A stretch of 64,000 bases of DNA from CAIMUS01 sp963708455 (GCA_963708455.1 CAVPSQ010000010.1:868001-932000), one strand, 5' to 3'. Shown: positions 19,242 to 27,917, counted from the first letter of the stretch. Made by a program: numbers and translations. Notes: a model not told the origin generated them from the sequence alone.

Positions 19242-19319
19242 GGCCCGGAGCGCTCGTCGTGAACTTCATGTCGCCGTCGGCGCACGTTTTTCGCTCGGCG
19301 CAAAGGTCACCCGCAGTCG

Positions 19320-19422
19320 GGCCATGATTATCGTTTCGGCCAGCACCCTCCTTTGCATCGCTATCAATCTTGGCAAGCTGGCTTTCCTGTAGATTGCTAT
19401 GGCCCAAACGATGATCATGGCC
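19320..19422. repeat. inverted pair of a 22-bp motif
   Basis: GGCCATGATTATCGTTTCGG(CC) at 19320-19341 is answered by its near reverse complement at 19401-19422. The same motif returns three times at 26041-26271. The spacer between the arms has no recognisable coding content. Confidence 0.5.
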
Positions 19423-19430
19423 GCCAGCGA

Positions 19431-19499
19431 CATCAATGCCGTCCACAGATTCCCTACGAAATTGGCTATGATATTGCGTTTAATGATACTCATCAGCAA
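19431..19499 (-). pseudogene. duplicated 5' end of the wzx flippase gene
   Basis: Minus-strand translation begins MSIIKRNIIANFVGNLW and continues TALMSLA, nearly identical to the flippase starting at 17591, then breaks off into unrelated sequence. Only the first 23 or so codons are present. Immediately upstream are a small inserted element and a second copy of the aspartic-protease 3' end. Confidence 0.75.
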
Positions 19500-19622
19500 A
19501 TTGGACTTTGGACAAAAATCAACAAAAGTTTTTTAAATCAACAGGTTGAATAATATCCCAAATTTCTTTAAGTGTTTGATTTAAAATAGAAATCCGATTT
19601 TTTGTCCAAAGTCCAGAGCAAA
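19495..19622. mobile_element. 116-bp MITE with 6-bp target duplication
   Basis: Element 19501-19616 has inverted ends TTGGACTTTGGACAAAAATC and, reading inward from the right, CTGGACTTTGGACAAAAAAT. AGCAAA flanks it on both sides (19495-19500, 19617-19622). The related sequence at 17575-17610 carries the same flanks without the element, an empty site. No coding frame. Confidence 0.75.
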
Positions 19623-19966
19623 GCAAGGCCTATTAAATTTGTCTGCTACTTTACTTTCGATACAGGCTGATCAGGATGGGCGGGATTGGGTATTACACGA
19701 GTACCGGTGCAATCGACCAGCATATCGATCTTCTCCAGGACTGTCTGCCCGATCAATACCTCATCCCCCAATACCAGAGCTTCCTCTATGGTATCCCGCC
19801 CCGCCACACTGATCACCACTGGCCCGGTTACTCCAACCATCTCTTTACGACCGTCTGCATATTCAGCTACCCGTTGTCCCCGCAGGCTTAGACCGAGTTG
19901 TTCGACAACATAAGGTGGCAAACAAGAGCGCACTGCACCTGTATCTACAAGAGCTTGCGCTTCATA

Positions 19967-21435
19967 CTGGACTTTGGCCATTTGAGCGGTTCTTGAAGCA
20001 AGAAGCAGAGGCGACGATGGGGTAAGCTAACGGGGTGACCAAACCAACCGGAGCGTCCCATGCCCCCTCTGCCTGAAATGATTATAGCGGTTTTAGCCCC
20101 GTTTGCCGGGTTGTTTTCCTCAACAGTCTGGAGTCACGCCCAGGTGTTGATAATCGGCGCCATGCTCTGCCAAGGCCCCCGCACGGTCGCGGCGGCCCTG
20201 CGGGTGATGGGGTTGGGACAGGAACCCCGGTTTGAGCGCTATCATCGGGTCTTGAATCGGGCGCGCTGGTCGGGGTTGCAGGCGGCGAAGATCTTGTTAG
20301 GCCTGTTGATCCGGTTACTCCCGCCGCCGTGGGTGCCGCTGATAGTGGTGGATGATACGGTGGAGCGACGGCAGGGGAAACGAATTAAGGCCAAGGGCTG
20401 CTACCGGGATGCGGTGCGCTCGACCCAGAAGCACGTGGTGAAGTGTTTTGGCTTGAAATGGGTTTGCCTGATGCTGTTGGTGCGGCTGCCCTGGAGTTCG
20501 CGGCTCTGGGCCTTGCCGTTTTTGACGGTGTTGGCGCCCTCGAAAGCGGCCAACCAGGCAGCGAAAAAACGCCATAAGACCACGATAGACTGGACCTGCC
20601 AGATGGTCAAGACGGTCTCCCGCTGGTTACGGCGGTCCTGGGTGTTGCTAGGGGATGGCAGCTTTGCCTGCTTGCGCTTGGCCTGGACCTGTGTCCAGCA
20701 GGAGGTGGTCTTGATCAGCCGGTTGCGGTTGGATGCTCAGTTATATGATTTCCCGGCTATCCCCCGGCGCCCGCGGCGCGGACCGAAGCCGCGCAAGGGG
20801 ATGCGCTTGCCGGCGTTGCAGGACCGGGTGGCAGAGGCTCAACGGTCCGGTGAAGAGATGGAAATCTACTGGTATGGTGGGGAGACGCGGCGGGTGCGGC
20901 TATTGAGCGATGTCACTCTGTGGTATCGGCGGGGACAAAAGCCGTTGCCCATTCGCTGGGTGTTGGTAGTGAACGCCGAGGGTGACCCGGACCCCGCGGC
21001 GTTCTTTTGCACCTGCCCGGCCTGTGAACCCCACGGCATCGTCACTGCCTTCGTGCTCCGCTGGAACGTCGAGGTAACGTTCGAGGAAAGCCGCCGGCAT
21101 TTGGGCCTCGAAACCCAGCGGCAGTGGTCCGACCTGGCCATCACCCGCATTACCCCCGTCCTGTTCGGGCTGTTCTCGCTGGTTTGCCTCATGGCGCACC
21201 GCTTGACGGCTGCAGGGGCGACACTGGCGCCACGCACCACCGCCTGGTATGCCAAGATCGAGGCCACGTTTTCCGATGTCTTAGCCTTCGTGCGGCGGAC
21301 CTTATGGGCCCACCAGTATTTCGGCACTTCGGTAGGCAGCAACGAGTGTCTCCTATTTCCGCCAGCCACCTGGGAAGCAGTGCTCGATCAACTGGCTGCG
21401 ACCGCTTAACACCATCCAGGATGGCCAAAGTCAAG
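19967..21435. mobile_element. DDE insertion sequence (IS701/IS4-like), 1469 bp
   Basis: Ends are CTGGACTTTGGCCATTT at the left and, reading inward, CTTGACTTTGGCCATCC at the right. The same five bases, TCATA, flank both sides (19962-19966 and 21436-21440). Excision restores the host aspartic protease frame exactly, so the boundaries are well supported. One transposase is encoded on the plus strand. Confidence 0.88.
20060..21409 (+). CDS. IS701-like DDE transposase
   Basis: A 449-residue transposase of the DDE endonuclease superfamily. VPLIVVDDTVERRQGKRIKA carries the first catalytic Asp, WVLLGDGSFACLRLA the second, and VTFEESRRHLGLETQRQWSD the catalytic Glu. The frame is complete from an ATG 93 bases inside the left end of the element. 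The family label rests on motif pattern; IS4 is the alternative. Confidence 0.85.
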   Translation: MPPLPEMIIAVLAPFAGLFSSTVWSHAQVLIIGAMLCQGPRTVAAALRVMGLGQEPRFERYHRVLNRARWSGLQAAKILLGLLIRLLPPPWVPLIVVDDTVERRQGKRIKAKGCYRDAVRSTQKHVVKCFGLKWVCLMLLVRLPWSSRLWALPFLTVLAPSKAANQAAKKRHKTTIDWTCQMVKTVSRWLRRSWVLLGDGSFACLRLAWTCVQQEVVLISRLRLDAQLYDFPAIPRRPRRGPKPRKGMRLPALQDRVAEAQRSGEEMEIYWYGGETRRVRLLSDVTLWYRRGQKPLPIRWVLVVNAEGDPDPAAFFCTCPACEPHGIVTAFVLRWNVEVTFEESRRHLGLETQRQWSDLAITRITPVLFGLFSLVCLMAHRLTAAGATLAPRTTAWYAKIEATFSDVLAFVRRTLWAHQYFGTSVGSNECLLFPPATWEAVLDQLAATA

Positions 21436-21616
21436 TCATAACGGCGTACCTGATTCTTGTCAAGCTGATTGCGCCGTGCCAACTCTTCGTCCAAAGCGTT
21501 GATGAGACTCACCTGAATTCGGACCTCGCCCACTTTATTTTCTCCTTGTAAGACAAATGACCTGATTCGCCGCAGAAATCATAACCGATATTGATACTCA
21601 ACAACGATAATATCAC

Positions 21617-22381
21617 TTAAACTGGCTTGACCAAAAGCCCTTGGCCAGTCGGAAGTGAGGCGATCTTTAGACCTTTTTCACTTGCAAAGTTATCCATACC
21701 AATCTTTGAATATTGAAATCCAGGAAAACCATAGTCATCCATTAAAATAAATGCCCCAGGAACTAGACGATCCCAAAAGAAATTGGCCGCTGCTACTTCA
21801 GGTGGTGAACAGTTCATATCCAAATGCAAATAAGCAATTCTCGTGGAATCAACTTTAGAGAGTGTTTCAGGAATTGCTCCCTGAATAATACGTACATCCT
21901 TCCATTCAGAGAAATTTAATTGTACGCTTTCAATTCCAGAAACATAGTGTCCGCTTTCCAAGGATTTCTTGTTCCTATCTAATGCTCCTGCTCTGATTTC
22001 TTCCTCAGACAAAAAACGTTCATCTAGACCTGAAAAAGTGTCTAATAAGTAGAATTTCTTATTAAGTGAATTCCAGTCTAAATATTCCATTATAGCACTG
22101 CTTAAGAAACCTTTGTTCACACCACATTCCACAAAATCACCATCTAGTTTGCTAGCCGAAAAGGCAACCCATAATCCAATGTGAACGCGCCAGTGCCATG
22201 GATAATAGAAATTAGTAGCACGTACACCTCTATCATAAGCACGCATGAAAGATGGGTCATGCATAAAATCATGGTTATGCCAACTAATCAAGCAATCCGC
22301 ATTATAAACTGTTGGACCCATCTTGTAAATGGAATAACCTGTAGCCTCGATAAGACGCTTAACAAGTTGACGCACATGCAT
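21617..22381 (-). CDS. class I SAM-dependent methyltransferase (TylF-like)
   Basis: A 254-residue methyltransferase. DGDFVECGVNKGFLSSAIMEYL is SAM motif I, FYLLDTFSGLDERF follows, and IAYLHLDMNCSPPEVAAANFFW with AFILMDDYGFPGFQYSK gives the paired Asp metal site seen in TylF/MycF-type O-methyltransferases. It is low in GC and begins a set of sugar-modifying genes running to 25612. The acceptor sugar is unknown. Confidence 0.8.
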   Translation of the reverse strand: MHVRQLVKRLIEATGYSIYKMGPTVYNADCLISWHNHDFMHDPSFMRAYDRGVRATNFYYPWHWRVHIGLWVAFSASKLDGDFVECGVNKGFLSSAIMEYLDWNSLNKKFYLLDTFSGLDERFLSEEEIRAGALDRNKKSLESGHYVSGIESVQLNFSEWKDVRIIQGAIPETLSKVDSTRIAYLHLDMNCSPPEVAAANFFWDRLVPGAFILMDDYGFPGFQYSKIGMDNFASEKGLKIASLPTGQGLLVKPV

Positions 22382-22455
22382 ATGTATTACCTCATTAACT
22401 CGATTTTAGCCGTCCAACTCTGTCAGACAGCGTGATAATTTGATCTCTACATCAA

Positions 22456-23187
22456 TTACCTGATCCGCCGCAGATACCCATCCGGCGCGACGCTGATCAG
22501 CAGTTTATGATCCATCTGCTTGTCGATCTCGAACTCGGGATGAGTCTTGAGGTATTCCCGCACCGCCGTTTTGGGATTATTGCCCGGTCCCCAGGGTCGG
22601 TCAGGGAACATCTCGGCGGGCATGTCTTCGACGATAGTGTCGAACACTACGCAATAGCTTCCCACCGATACCAACGGCGCATAAGCGTTGAGTTCAGCTA
22701 ATACGTGGTTATGGGTATGATTAGAATCGAGGCAAACTAAAATGCGGTCTTTGCCCCGGGCGAATTTATGCACTTTAGCTATCATCACTGGATCAATGGA
22801 AGATCCTTCAAACATCGTGATGTGTTTGAAAAGCGGGTGGGCTTCGATAGCTTGGCGGTTATGTGGACGAATCTCTATATCAATCCCTAATACCTCACCT
22901 TTGCCAATTAGCTCCAGCAAAGAGGCGTAAAAGATCAAGGATCCTCCGTGCGCAATACCAGTTTCAATAATCAAATCTGGCTTGATCTGCCAGATGATCT
23001 CCTGAGTTGCAACCATGTCTTGTGGAAACTGTATTATCGGTCGACCCAACCATGAGAAATTATAAGAATATTTATATTTGGCTGTTTCCACTAGGAAATT
23101 GATAGCTAGTTCGTAAGCTGTTCTATCTTCTCCCTGCTCAGCAATCCTACTTATTTTCTCAAGTTCAAACTCAGTATCAAGATTCAT
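22456..23187 (-). CDS. CmcI/cephalosporin hydroxylase-family methyltransferase-like protein
   Basis: A 243-residue member of the CmcI family, Rossmann proteins that include rhamnosyl O-methyltransferases. LIIETGIAHGGSLIFYASLL is the cofactor-binding motif, LGIDIEIRPHN the acidic loop, and LVCLDSNHTHNHVLAELNAY with VVFDTIVEDMP the metal-site region. Its GC is higher than that of its neighbours. Together with the two TylF-like genes it suggests an O-methylated surface glycan. Confidence 0.82.
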   Translation of the reverse strand: MNLDTEFELEKISRIAEQGEDRTAYELAINFLVETAKYKYSYNFSWLGRPIIQFPQDMVATQEIIWQIKPDLIIETGIAHGGSLIFYASLLELIGKGEVLGIDIEIRPHNRQAIEAHPLFKHITMFEGSSIDPVMIAKVHKFARGKDRILVCLDSNHTHNHVLAELNAYAPLVSVGSYCVVFDTIVEDMPAEMFPDRPWGPGNNPKTAVREYLKTHPEFEIDKQMDHKLLISVAPDGYLRRIR

Positions 23188-23212
23188 TTTGGCAATGCCT
23201 TAAGATAGTTTA

Positions 23213-23914
23213 TCAACCTATATATCTGGCAAGATCTGAGTATGTTTCCTCAGCCCAGGGATTGATCTGCAGAAACCGTGGGCGATCCAAAATCATTTCT
23301 AAATAACAAAAATTTATATTATCACCTTCATCTGAATCAATTCAATATCTAACTTCGCCATTATGCATGATTCTTGTTAATCTATGAGAACGTTCGATGT
23401 TAAAACCCACAGATTCATGTAAACTAATAGTTTTAAGATTATTTGAAAATACATGTAAATTAGCTCTAGGAACATCCAAACTTAAATATACCCAACTAAG
23501 CAGAGCAATTTCCGAGTAATAAATCAACCGAGTATCACCACCCTTTTCTCCACGGATTAAATTATCCAACTCAACCTGAGTTGAACTAATATTACACAGA
23601 CCGAAATTACCAATGAGCTGTTTTTGGTCATCATATATTAAAAAAAACAGTCGATCATATGCGGGTATAATAGTTTGTGATAACCATGACTTAGTTCGAT
23701 CTGAAGTAGCATTGAACTGTGTCAAAAAGAATTTCATATATTTTTGACGCCATCTTGTAAGAGCATCAATTATTATTTGATCATTAACTAAGTTTTTATC
23801 AATTAACACTAGTGATCCCAACTCTTTTTTCTCATCAGAATATATTGGTATAGAAAAGTGGTTTTCACCATCTTTAAGTATATGTATTAAAGACTTTAAA
23901 TCTTGGTGATGCAT
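23213..23914 (-). CDS. GNAT N-acetyltransferase with an in-frame TGA
   Basis: The reading from 23914 gives a GNAT domain: DDQKQLIGNFGLCNI (strand 4), ALLSWVYLSLDVPRANLHVF and NLKTISLHESVGFNIERSHR (the C-terminal motif). It meets TGA at 23342-23344, 190 residues in. The same frame continues without another stop for 42 codons (NFCYLEMILDRPRFLQINPW and a short tail) to a stop at 23213. A TGG-to-TGA change or base-call error is the simplest reading. Next to DegT and rfbC it probably acylates an amino sugar. Confidence 0.7.
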
Positions 23915-23924
23915 TCTAAACCCC

Positions 23925-25076
23925 TTATGAGTTTAAATATTCTCTTAAAGCTGAAGCCACATAATCAATCTGGTCATCAGTCATATCAACAAAGAGAGGT
24001 AGAGTCACCATTAAAGGCCATATTTTATCTATAATAGGAGTTTTACTTCTGAAAGGTTTAAATAGTGGATGAAGCGTCAATGGCATGTAATGTACACCGG
24101 TAGCAATACCGCGTTTTTTCATATGCAAGATGAGGTGATTACGATTGGGGAAACGCACTCCAAAAAGCCAATATGAAGAGCTTTTGAGATCGTAAGGGAA
24201 CAAAGGCTTAACATCTTCCAGATAACTGATCTTATCTAAATAACGTTGGATAACCTCACGTCGGCGCTGATTCATTCGGTCCAATTTTTTAAGTTGTACT
24301 AATCCAATAGCCGCCATAAGATCATTCATATTGTACTTATATCCCAGTGTCGCCACTTCATAGTACCAGTGCATCGGATCATTAAATGCAGTTTTAGTAT
24401 ATTTTGATTCGCGCTTCCAGGTATCTTTATCTATTCCTACCCAGCGTTTCGCGCGTAGCGGTTCGATCAACTCTGGATCACCTGAACATAACATCCCACC
24501 ATCACCCGTTGTCATTCCCTTTTTTTCCTCAAAGCTGAAACAGCCAATATCTCCTATTGTGCCAAGTTTTCTGCCTTTATACTCGCCCCCTGGGCAATGC
24601 GCGCAGTCCTCTATAACTTTCAGATTGTGCAGACGGGCAAACGCCATTATTTCATCCATACGTGCCGGATGTCCACCTAAATGAACAACAACAATAGCTA
24701 CGCAATCAGCCGTCAACTTCCGCTCCATGTCCTCCAGACTGATTGACAATGTATCTGGCTCTACATCTACAAAGATTGGTTCAAGCTGATTATATAATAT
24801 ACAGGTTGCAGAGGCAACAAAGGTTAATGCTGTGACTAGCACCTTCGATCCAGGCTTAAAACCGAATGCACCAACAGCTAGATGCAATGCTGCTGTACCC
24901 GAGTTTACCCCAATCGAAGCAGCAGAACCAATATAAGTTGTCCACTCTTTCTCAAATTCTGATACAAGCGGCCCTAACCCCAACCAAGAACGCTCGAAAA
25001 CACCCTTGATATTATTCAGTTCTTCTTCCCCAACTGATGGTTTAAACAAGCGAACTTCCATCATTTTTTTACTCAT
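23925..25076 (-). CDS. DegT/DnrJ/EryC1/StrS-family sugar aminotransferase
   Basis: A 383-residue PLP enzyme that converts a keto-sugar nucleotide to an amino sugar. ASIGVNSGTAALHLAVGAFG is the phosphate-binding region, VIEDCAHCPGGEYKGRKLG has the PLP-contacting Asp, and GCFSFEEKKGMTTGDGGML holds the Schiff-base lysine. Its start overlaps the rfbC stop by four bases (ATGA), so the two are coupled. The first 12 codons are duplicated at 27302-27342. Confidence 0.92.
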   Translation of the reverse strand: MSKKMMEVRLFKPSVGEEELNNIKGVFERSWLGLGPLVSEFEKEWTTYIGSAASIGVNSGTAALHLAVGAFGFKPGSKVLVTALTFVASATCILYNQLEPIFVDVEPDTLSISLEDMERKLTADCVAIVVVHLGGHPARMDEIMAFARLHNLKVIEDCAHCPGGEYKGRKLGTIGDIGCFSFEEKKGMTTGDGGMLCSGDPELIEPLRAKRWVGIDKDTWKRESKYTKTAFNDPMHWYYEVATLGYKYNMNDLMAAIGLVQLKKLDRMNQRRREVIQRYLDKISYLEDVKPLFPYDLKSSSYWLFGVRFPNRNHLILHMKKRGIATGVHYMPLTLHPLFKPFRSKTPIIDKIWPLMVTLPLFVDMTDDQIDYVASALREYLNS

Positions 25077-25612
25077 GTTGACTCCATAGTAAAATCTGGA
25101 TGATTGGCGTCTTTATCAGAAAGAATTGGATATAAGATCGGCCATTTAATTCTAAAAAGAGGATCGTTCCATCTCATCGCACGCTCATATTCAGGTGCAT
25201 AATACTGAGTTACCATGTAAAAAACCTCAGTATTGTCCCCCAAGGATTGGTATCCATGTGCGAAGCCTTCTGGTACATAAAGAAGAGTACGGTTTTCAGC
25301 AGTCAGTTCCACTCCATACCACTTCAAGTAAGTTTTTGATTCAGGGCGAACATCAATAATAATATCATAAATTGTTCCACGGATACAACGCACCATCTTC
25401 ACTTCAGCCATCGGTTGAAGTTGATAGTGCATTCCACGGAGCGTGCCGCGCTTAACATTATAAGATAGGTTACATTGTACAATATTTGTCTTCAAACCAT
25501 GTTCAAGGAATTCCCGTTGACAAAAACCCCGTGCAAACATCCCACGCTCATCTGAACACGGTTCGATTTGTATCAAATAGGCACCTTGCAGTGGAGTTTC
25601 AACGAATATCAT
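25073..25612 (-). CDS. rfbC: dTDP-4-dehydrorhamnose 3,5-epimerase family protein, copy 1
   Basis: A 179-residue RmlC-family cupin. RGMFARGFCQREFLEHG, then NLSYNVKRGTLRGMHYQLQP with the catalytic His, and LLYVPEGFAHGYQSLGDNTE are all present. Because CDP-glucose genes (rfbF, rfbG) are nearby, it may act on a CDP- rather than a dTDP-sugar. It is coupled to the DegT gene. A second copy at 27339-27878 differs by one residue (Tyr here, Asp there near residue 165). Confidence 0.9.
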   Translation of the reverse strand: MIFVETPLQGAYLIQIEPCSDERGMFARGFCQREFLEHGLKTNIVQCNLSYNVKRGTLRGMHYQLQPMAEVKMVRCIRGTIYDIIIDVRPESKTYLKWYGVELTAENRTLLYVPEGFAHGYQSLGDNTEVFYMVTQYYAPEYERAMRWNDPLFRIKWPILYPILSDKDANHPDFTMEST

Positions 25613-25651
25613 TTGAGAAGGAAACCATTGTATATGTTATCGACACTCAGT

Positions 25652-25882
25652 TTACAGACCATTCCAGACATACTCGGCAGCGCTGGCCAATACCGTGCTG
25701 GCGAACCCCGTCGTTTCTTGAAGCTTAGCAAGCGCCAAGTCATCACCGCTCAGCTCGACAGAAGGCCGAATTTCTTCCAAGTCCAGGACAATGACCTCCA
25801 CCCTTGTACCGACTGGTTTGTCGAGGCGCAACTCCAACCGCCCGTTTTCACCTACTATTTCGATGGATCGAATCGTTTGCAT
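25652..25882 (-). CDS. small antitoxin-like protein, copy 1
   Basis: A 76-residue protein opening MQTIRSIEIVGENGRLELRL and continuing with PVGTRVEVIVLDLEE, a beta-rich start, then an acidic helical tail. It is identical to the copy at 27918 and related to the ORF at 28418. Proteins of this shape are commonly antitoxins, but no toxin gene adjoins this one. The function is a guess. Confidence 0.5.
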   Translation of the reverse strand: MQTIRSIEIVGENGRLELRLDKPVGTRVEVIVLDLEEIRPSVELSGDDLALAKLQETTGFASTVLASAAEYVWNGL

Positions 25883-26040
25883 AAGTCCAGAGACTGGGAA
25901 ACGTTAACCGTTTGCTTGGCTTGGGCATGGTGTTTATGCTATTAATCGAACAATTCACGATGCGAACCAATACGAGCTAGTTTCAAAGAAACCTGGATTG
26001 CGCTTCGCAAGCTCCGCTCCATCCAGGCTACGCCGGTTTT

Positions 26041-26271
26041 GGCCCAAACGATGATCATGGCCGAAATCGCTGTTACAAATTTACCGCCCCATGCCCTAAT
26101 GTAGTCAAGCTGCCGCATCACTTCTGGCCATGATCATCGTTGCGGCCACCGCTCGGTGGGCAATGCCCACCCTACAAATCCAAGCTGTTGATTTCCGAGC
26201 TTTTGTAGGGTGCGCACTGCCCACAATTCTGTATCGGTGGGCGGCACGTGACCCGAACGATGATCAAGGCC
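26041..26271. repeat. dispersed 22-bp motif (three copies) and a palindromic repeat
   Basis: The motif beginning GGCCCAAACGATGATCATGG lies at 26041-26062, inverted at 26126-26147, and again, diverged, at 26249-26271. Between the last two, GGTGGGCAATGCCCACCCTA (near 26155) faces TAGGGTGCGCACTGCCCAC (near 26207), a palindromic intergenic repeat. There is no coding potential in 25883-26263 beyond these. Confidence 0.6.
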
Positions 26272-26560
26272 TCACTTCTGCCTTAAGGTTCCACGGCAGG
26301 ATGACCACATAATCCGGCTTTGCATTCCGCAGTCGGCTTTCGGCGACGATCGGAATCTGGCTGCCCGGCATGTATTTCCCCTGCTTGGCCGGGTTGCGAT
26401 CCACCACGAACGGAAGCAGATCGGGCCGAATCCCGGCATAGTTCATCAGCGTATTGCCCTTGGCGGCGGCGCCGTAGCCGGCAACGGTCTTGCCCTGCCG
26501 GCTGGCGTCCAAGAGGAAAGAGATAAAGTCATCTTTCACTTTTTTTGGCACAGCGACCAT
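26264..26560 (-). pseudogene. C-terminal fragment of a sugar C-methyltransferase
   Basis: The readable part (KVKDDFISFLLDASRQGKTV, AGYGAAAKGNTLMNYAGI, FVVDRNPAKQGKYMPGSQIP, DYVVILPWNLKAEV) is the C-terminal domain of NovU/TylCIII-type C-methyltransferases, which modify deoxysugars. The SAM domain is missing upstream and the last residues are cut off by unrelated sequence. It is another O-antigen gene scrap embedded in TA-rich spacer. Confidence 0.72.
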
Positions 26561-26613
26561 GAACCGCCATTCGCAACCGTTCTTTCTACATCTCAACACA
26601 ATCAGTACGCGCA

Positions 26614-26820
26614 TCAAGACGATTGATCCAATGCCCTCAAGGCTCTGGCTCGCCCGGCGAGTGAGGCAACGGTCTCCCCATCCCATTGATGTTCGCGCCA
26701 CTCGGTATAGTCAAAGCGCTCCCGATTGATCAGCGCGATAAAACGTTCCGCGTCCACTTCACCGAGGACCTGCAATAGGGCGCTCAGACCTTGGGCTCGC
26801 AGTTCAGTATCAGTTCTCAT
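26614..26820 (-). CDS. small protein paired with PIN toxin (putative antitoxin), paralogue
   Basis: A 68-residue protein (MRTDTELRAQGLSALLQVLG, then VDAERFIALINRERFDYTEWR) clearly related to the ORF at 18604-18807. The ATG at 26820 overlaps the last 11 bases of the PIN gene, as in the other pair. Five more residues are possible upstream (26835), but the overlap start is shared with the paralogue. Confidence 0.6.
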   Translation of the reverse strand: MRTDTELRAQGLSALLQVLGEVDAERFIALINRERFDYTEWREHQWDGETVASLAGRARALRALDQSS

Positions 26821-27260
26821 CGGTTGTCCCCTCAATCAGACGGATGAAATCCAACGGATCGACAACGCGAATACGTCGCTCAGCCACCATTTTTCGTAGT
26901 AGCGCTTTGTCAGTGGTCAAAAAATACGAGGCCCCCGCCTCTACGGCGCTGGCCACATGAAGCGCGTCCATCGGCTTGGCGCCCAACCCGGCATATTCAT
27001 TCGCCAACGCTTCGATGCGATCGGTCAGCGCCAGATCAACGCTGGCAAAACGTCGCCATTTAGCGATGGCTTCCCGACGGGTCATGTCCGGATTGGCGCT
27101 ATTTTCCAAGTCGATCACTGCCGACCACGCCAGTTGGAAGACACCCTCGCGAATTGCATTTTGCACGGACAGCTTAGCCTCCGTTTGCAGGCGCACGACA
27201 AGCTGGCTCTGATCGTCAAACGGCCGGTTGTAGCAGCAAACATCAAGGTAGAATCCGCAT
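26810..27260 (-). pseudogene. PIN-domain ribonuclease toxin, frameshift near the start
   Basis: The long frame has YLDVCCYNRPFDDQSQLVVR (first Asp), then LGAKPMDALHVASAVEAGAS with the second Asp and YFLTTDKALLRKM. It lacks a good start. ATG at 27260 followed by CGG ATT leads into it if one base is removed at 27251, giving MRIYLDVCCYNRPFDD, the usual N-terminus of this PIN group. Partner of the small ORF downstream. Confidence 0.72.
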
Positions 27261-27338
27261 GTTCGCCCACCTGAAATTGCCCGTTTGACGCCTCCATCCT
27301 AGATGGTTTAAACAAGCGAACTTCCATCATTTTTTTAC

Positions 27339-27878
27339 TCATGTTGACTCCATAGTAAAATCTGGATGATTGGCGTCTTTATCAGAAAGAATTGGATCTA
27401 AGATCGGCCATTTAATTCTAAAAAGAGGATCGTTCCATCTCATCGCACGCTCATATTCAGGTGCATAATACTGAGTTACCATGTAAAAAACCTCAGTATT
27501 GTCCCCCAAGGATTGGTATCCATGTGCGAAGCCTTCTGGTACATAAAGAAGAGTACGGTTTTCAGCAGTCAGTTCCACTCCATACCACTTCAAGTAAGTT
27601 TTTGATTCAGGGCGAACATCAATAATAATATCATAAATTGTTCCACGGATACAACGCACCATCTTCACTTCAGCCATCGGTTGAAGTTGATAGTGCATTC
27701 CACGGAGCGTGCCGCGCTTAACATTATAAGATAGGTTACATTGTACAATATTTGTCTTCAAACCATGTTCAAGGAATTCCCGTTGACAAAAACCCCGTGC
27801 AAACATCCCACGCTCATCTGAACACGGTTCGATTTGTATCAAATAGGCACCTTGCAGTGGAGTTTCAACGAATATCAT
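27339..27878 (-). CDS. rfbC: dTDP-4-dehydrorhamnose 3,5-epimerase family protein, copy 2
   Basis: Complete 179-residue RmlC-family epimerase, identical to copy 1 but for one residue. The catalytic RGMHYQ and GFAHGYQ motifs are intact. It lacks its normal downstream partner: the DegT frame here stops matching after about 12 codons. Expression, if any, would come from the duplicated upstream sequence. Confidence 0.88.
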   Translation of the reverse strand: MIFVETPLQGAYLIQIEPCSDERGMFARGFCQREFLEHGLKTNIVQCNLSYNVKRGTLRGMHYQLQPMAEVKMVRCIRGTIYDIIIDVRPESKTYLKWYGVELTAENRTLLYVPEGFAHGYQSLGDNTEVFYMVTQYYAPEYERAMRWNDPLFRIKWPILDPILSDKDANHPDFTMEST

Positions 27879-27917
27879 TTGAGAAGGAAACCATTGTATA
27901 TGTTATCGACACTCAGT

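Larger units (their letters stand above)
19646..21533 (-). pseudogene. retropepsin-like aspartic protease gene split by an IS element
   Basis: The 5' part (21533-21441) encodes MGEVRIQVSLINALDEELAR followed by RNQLDKNQVRRY. The 3' part (19961-19646) encodes EAQALVDTGAVRSCLPPYVV with the DTGA active site, then a single-domain clan AA protease ending VIPNPAHPDQ. Removing the IS (19967-21435) and one copy of the 5-bp duplication TCATA joins them as RRYEAQALVDTGA with no frame change. The product would be about 136 residues. Confidence 0.85.
25036..26038. repeat. segmental duplication, copy 1 (about 1 kb)
   Basis: This stretch (DegT 5' end, rfbC, the 76-residue ORF and a REP-like tail) recurs at 27302-28415 at near identity; I see only two base differences (near 25132 and 26003). 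Copy 1 is the likely parent because its DegT gene is complete. The tail at 25989-26033 is a hairpin-forming REP-like sequence starting CCTGGATTGCGCTTCGC and ending ATCCAGG. Confidence 0.85.

Noticed and set aside
19266..19499. 77-residue open frame as a gene
   Set aside because: It is the wzx 5' scrap fused by chance to repeat sequence; its second half has no protein character.
23342..23344. TGA as a selenocysteine codon in the GNAT gene
   Set aside because: GNAT enzymes are not selenoproteins and I see no convincing SECIS hairpin just downstream; a point change is simpler.
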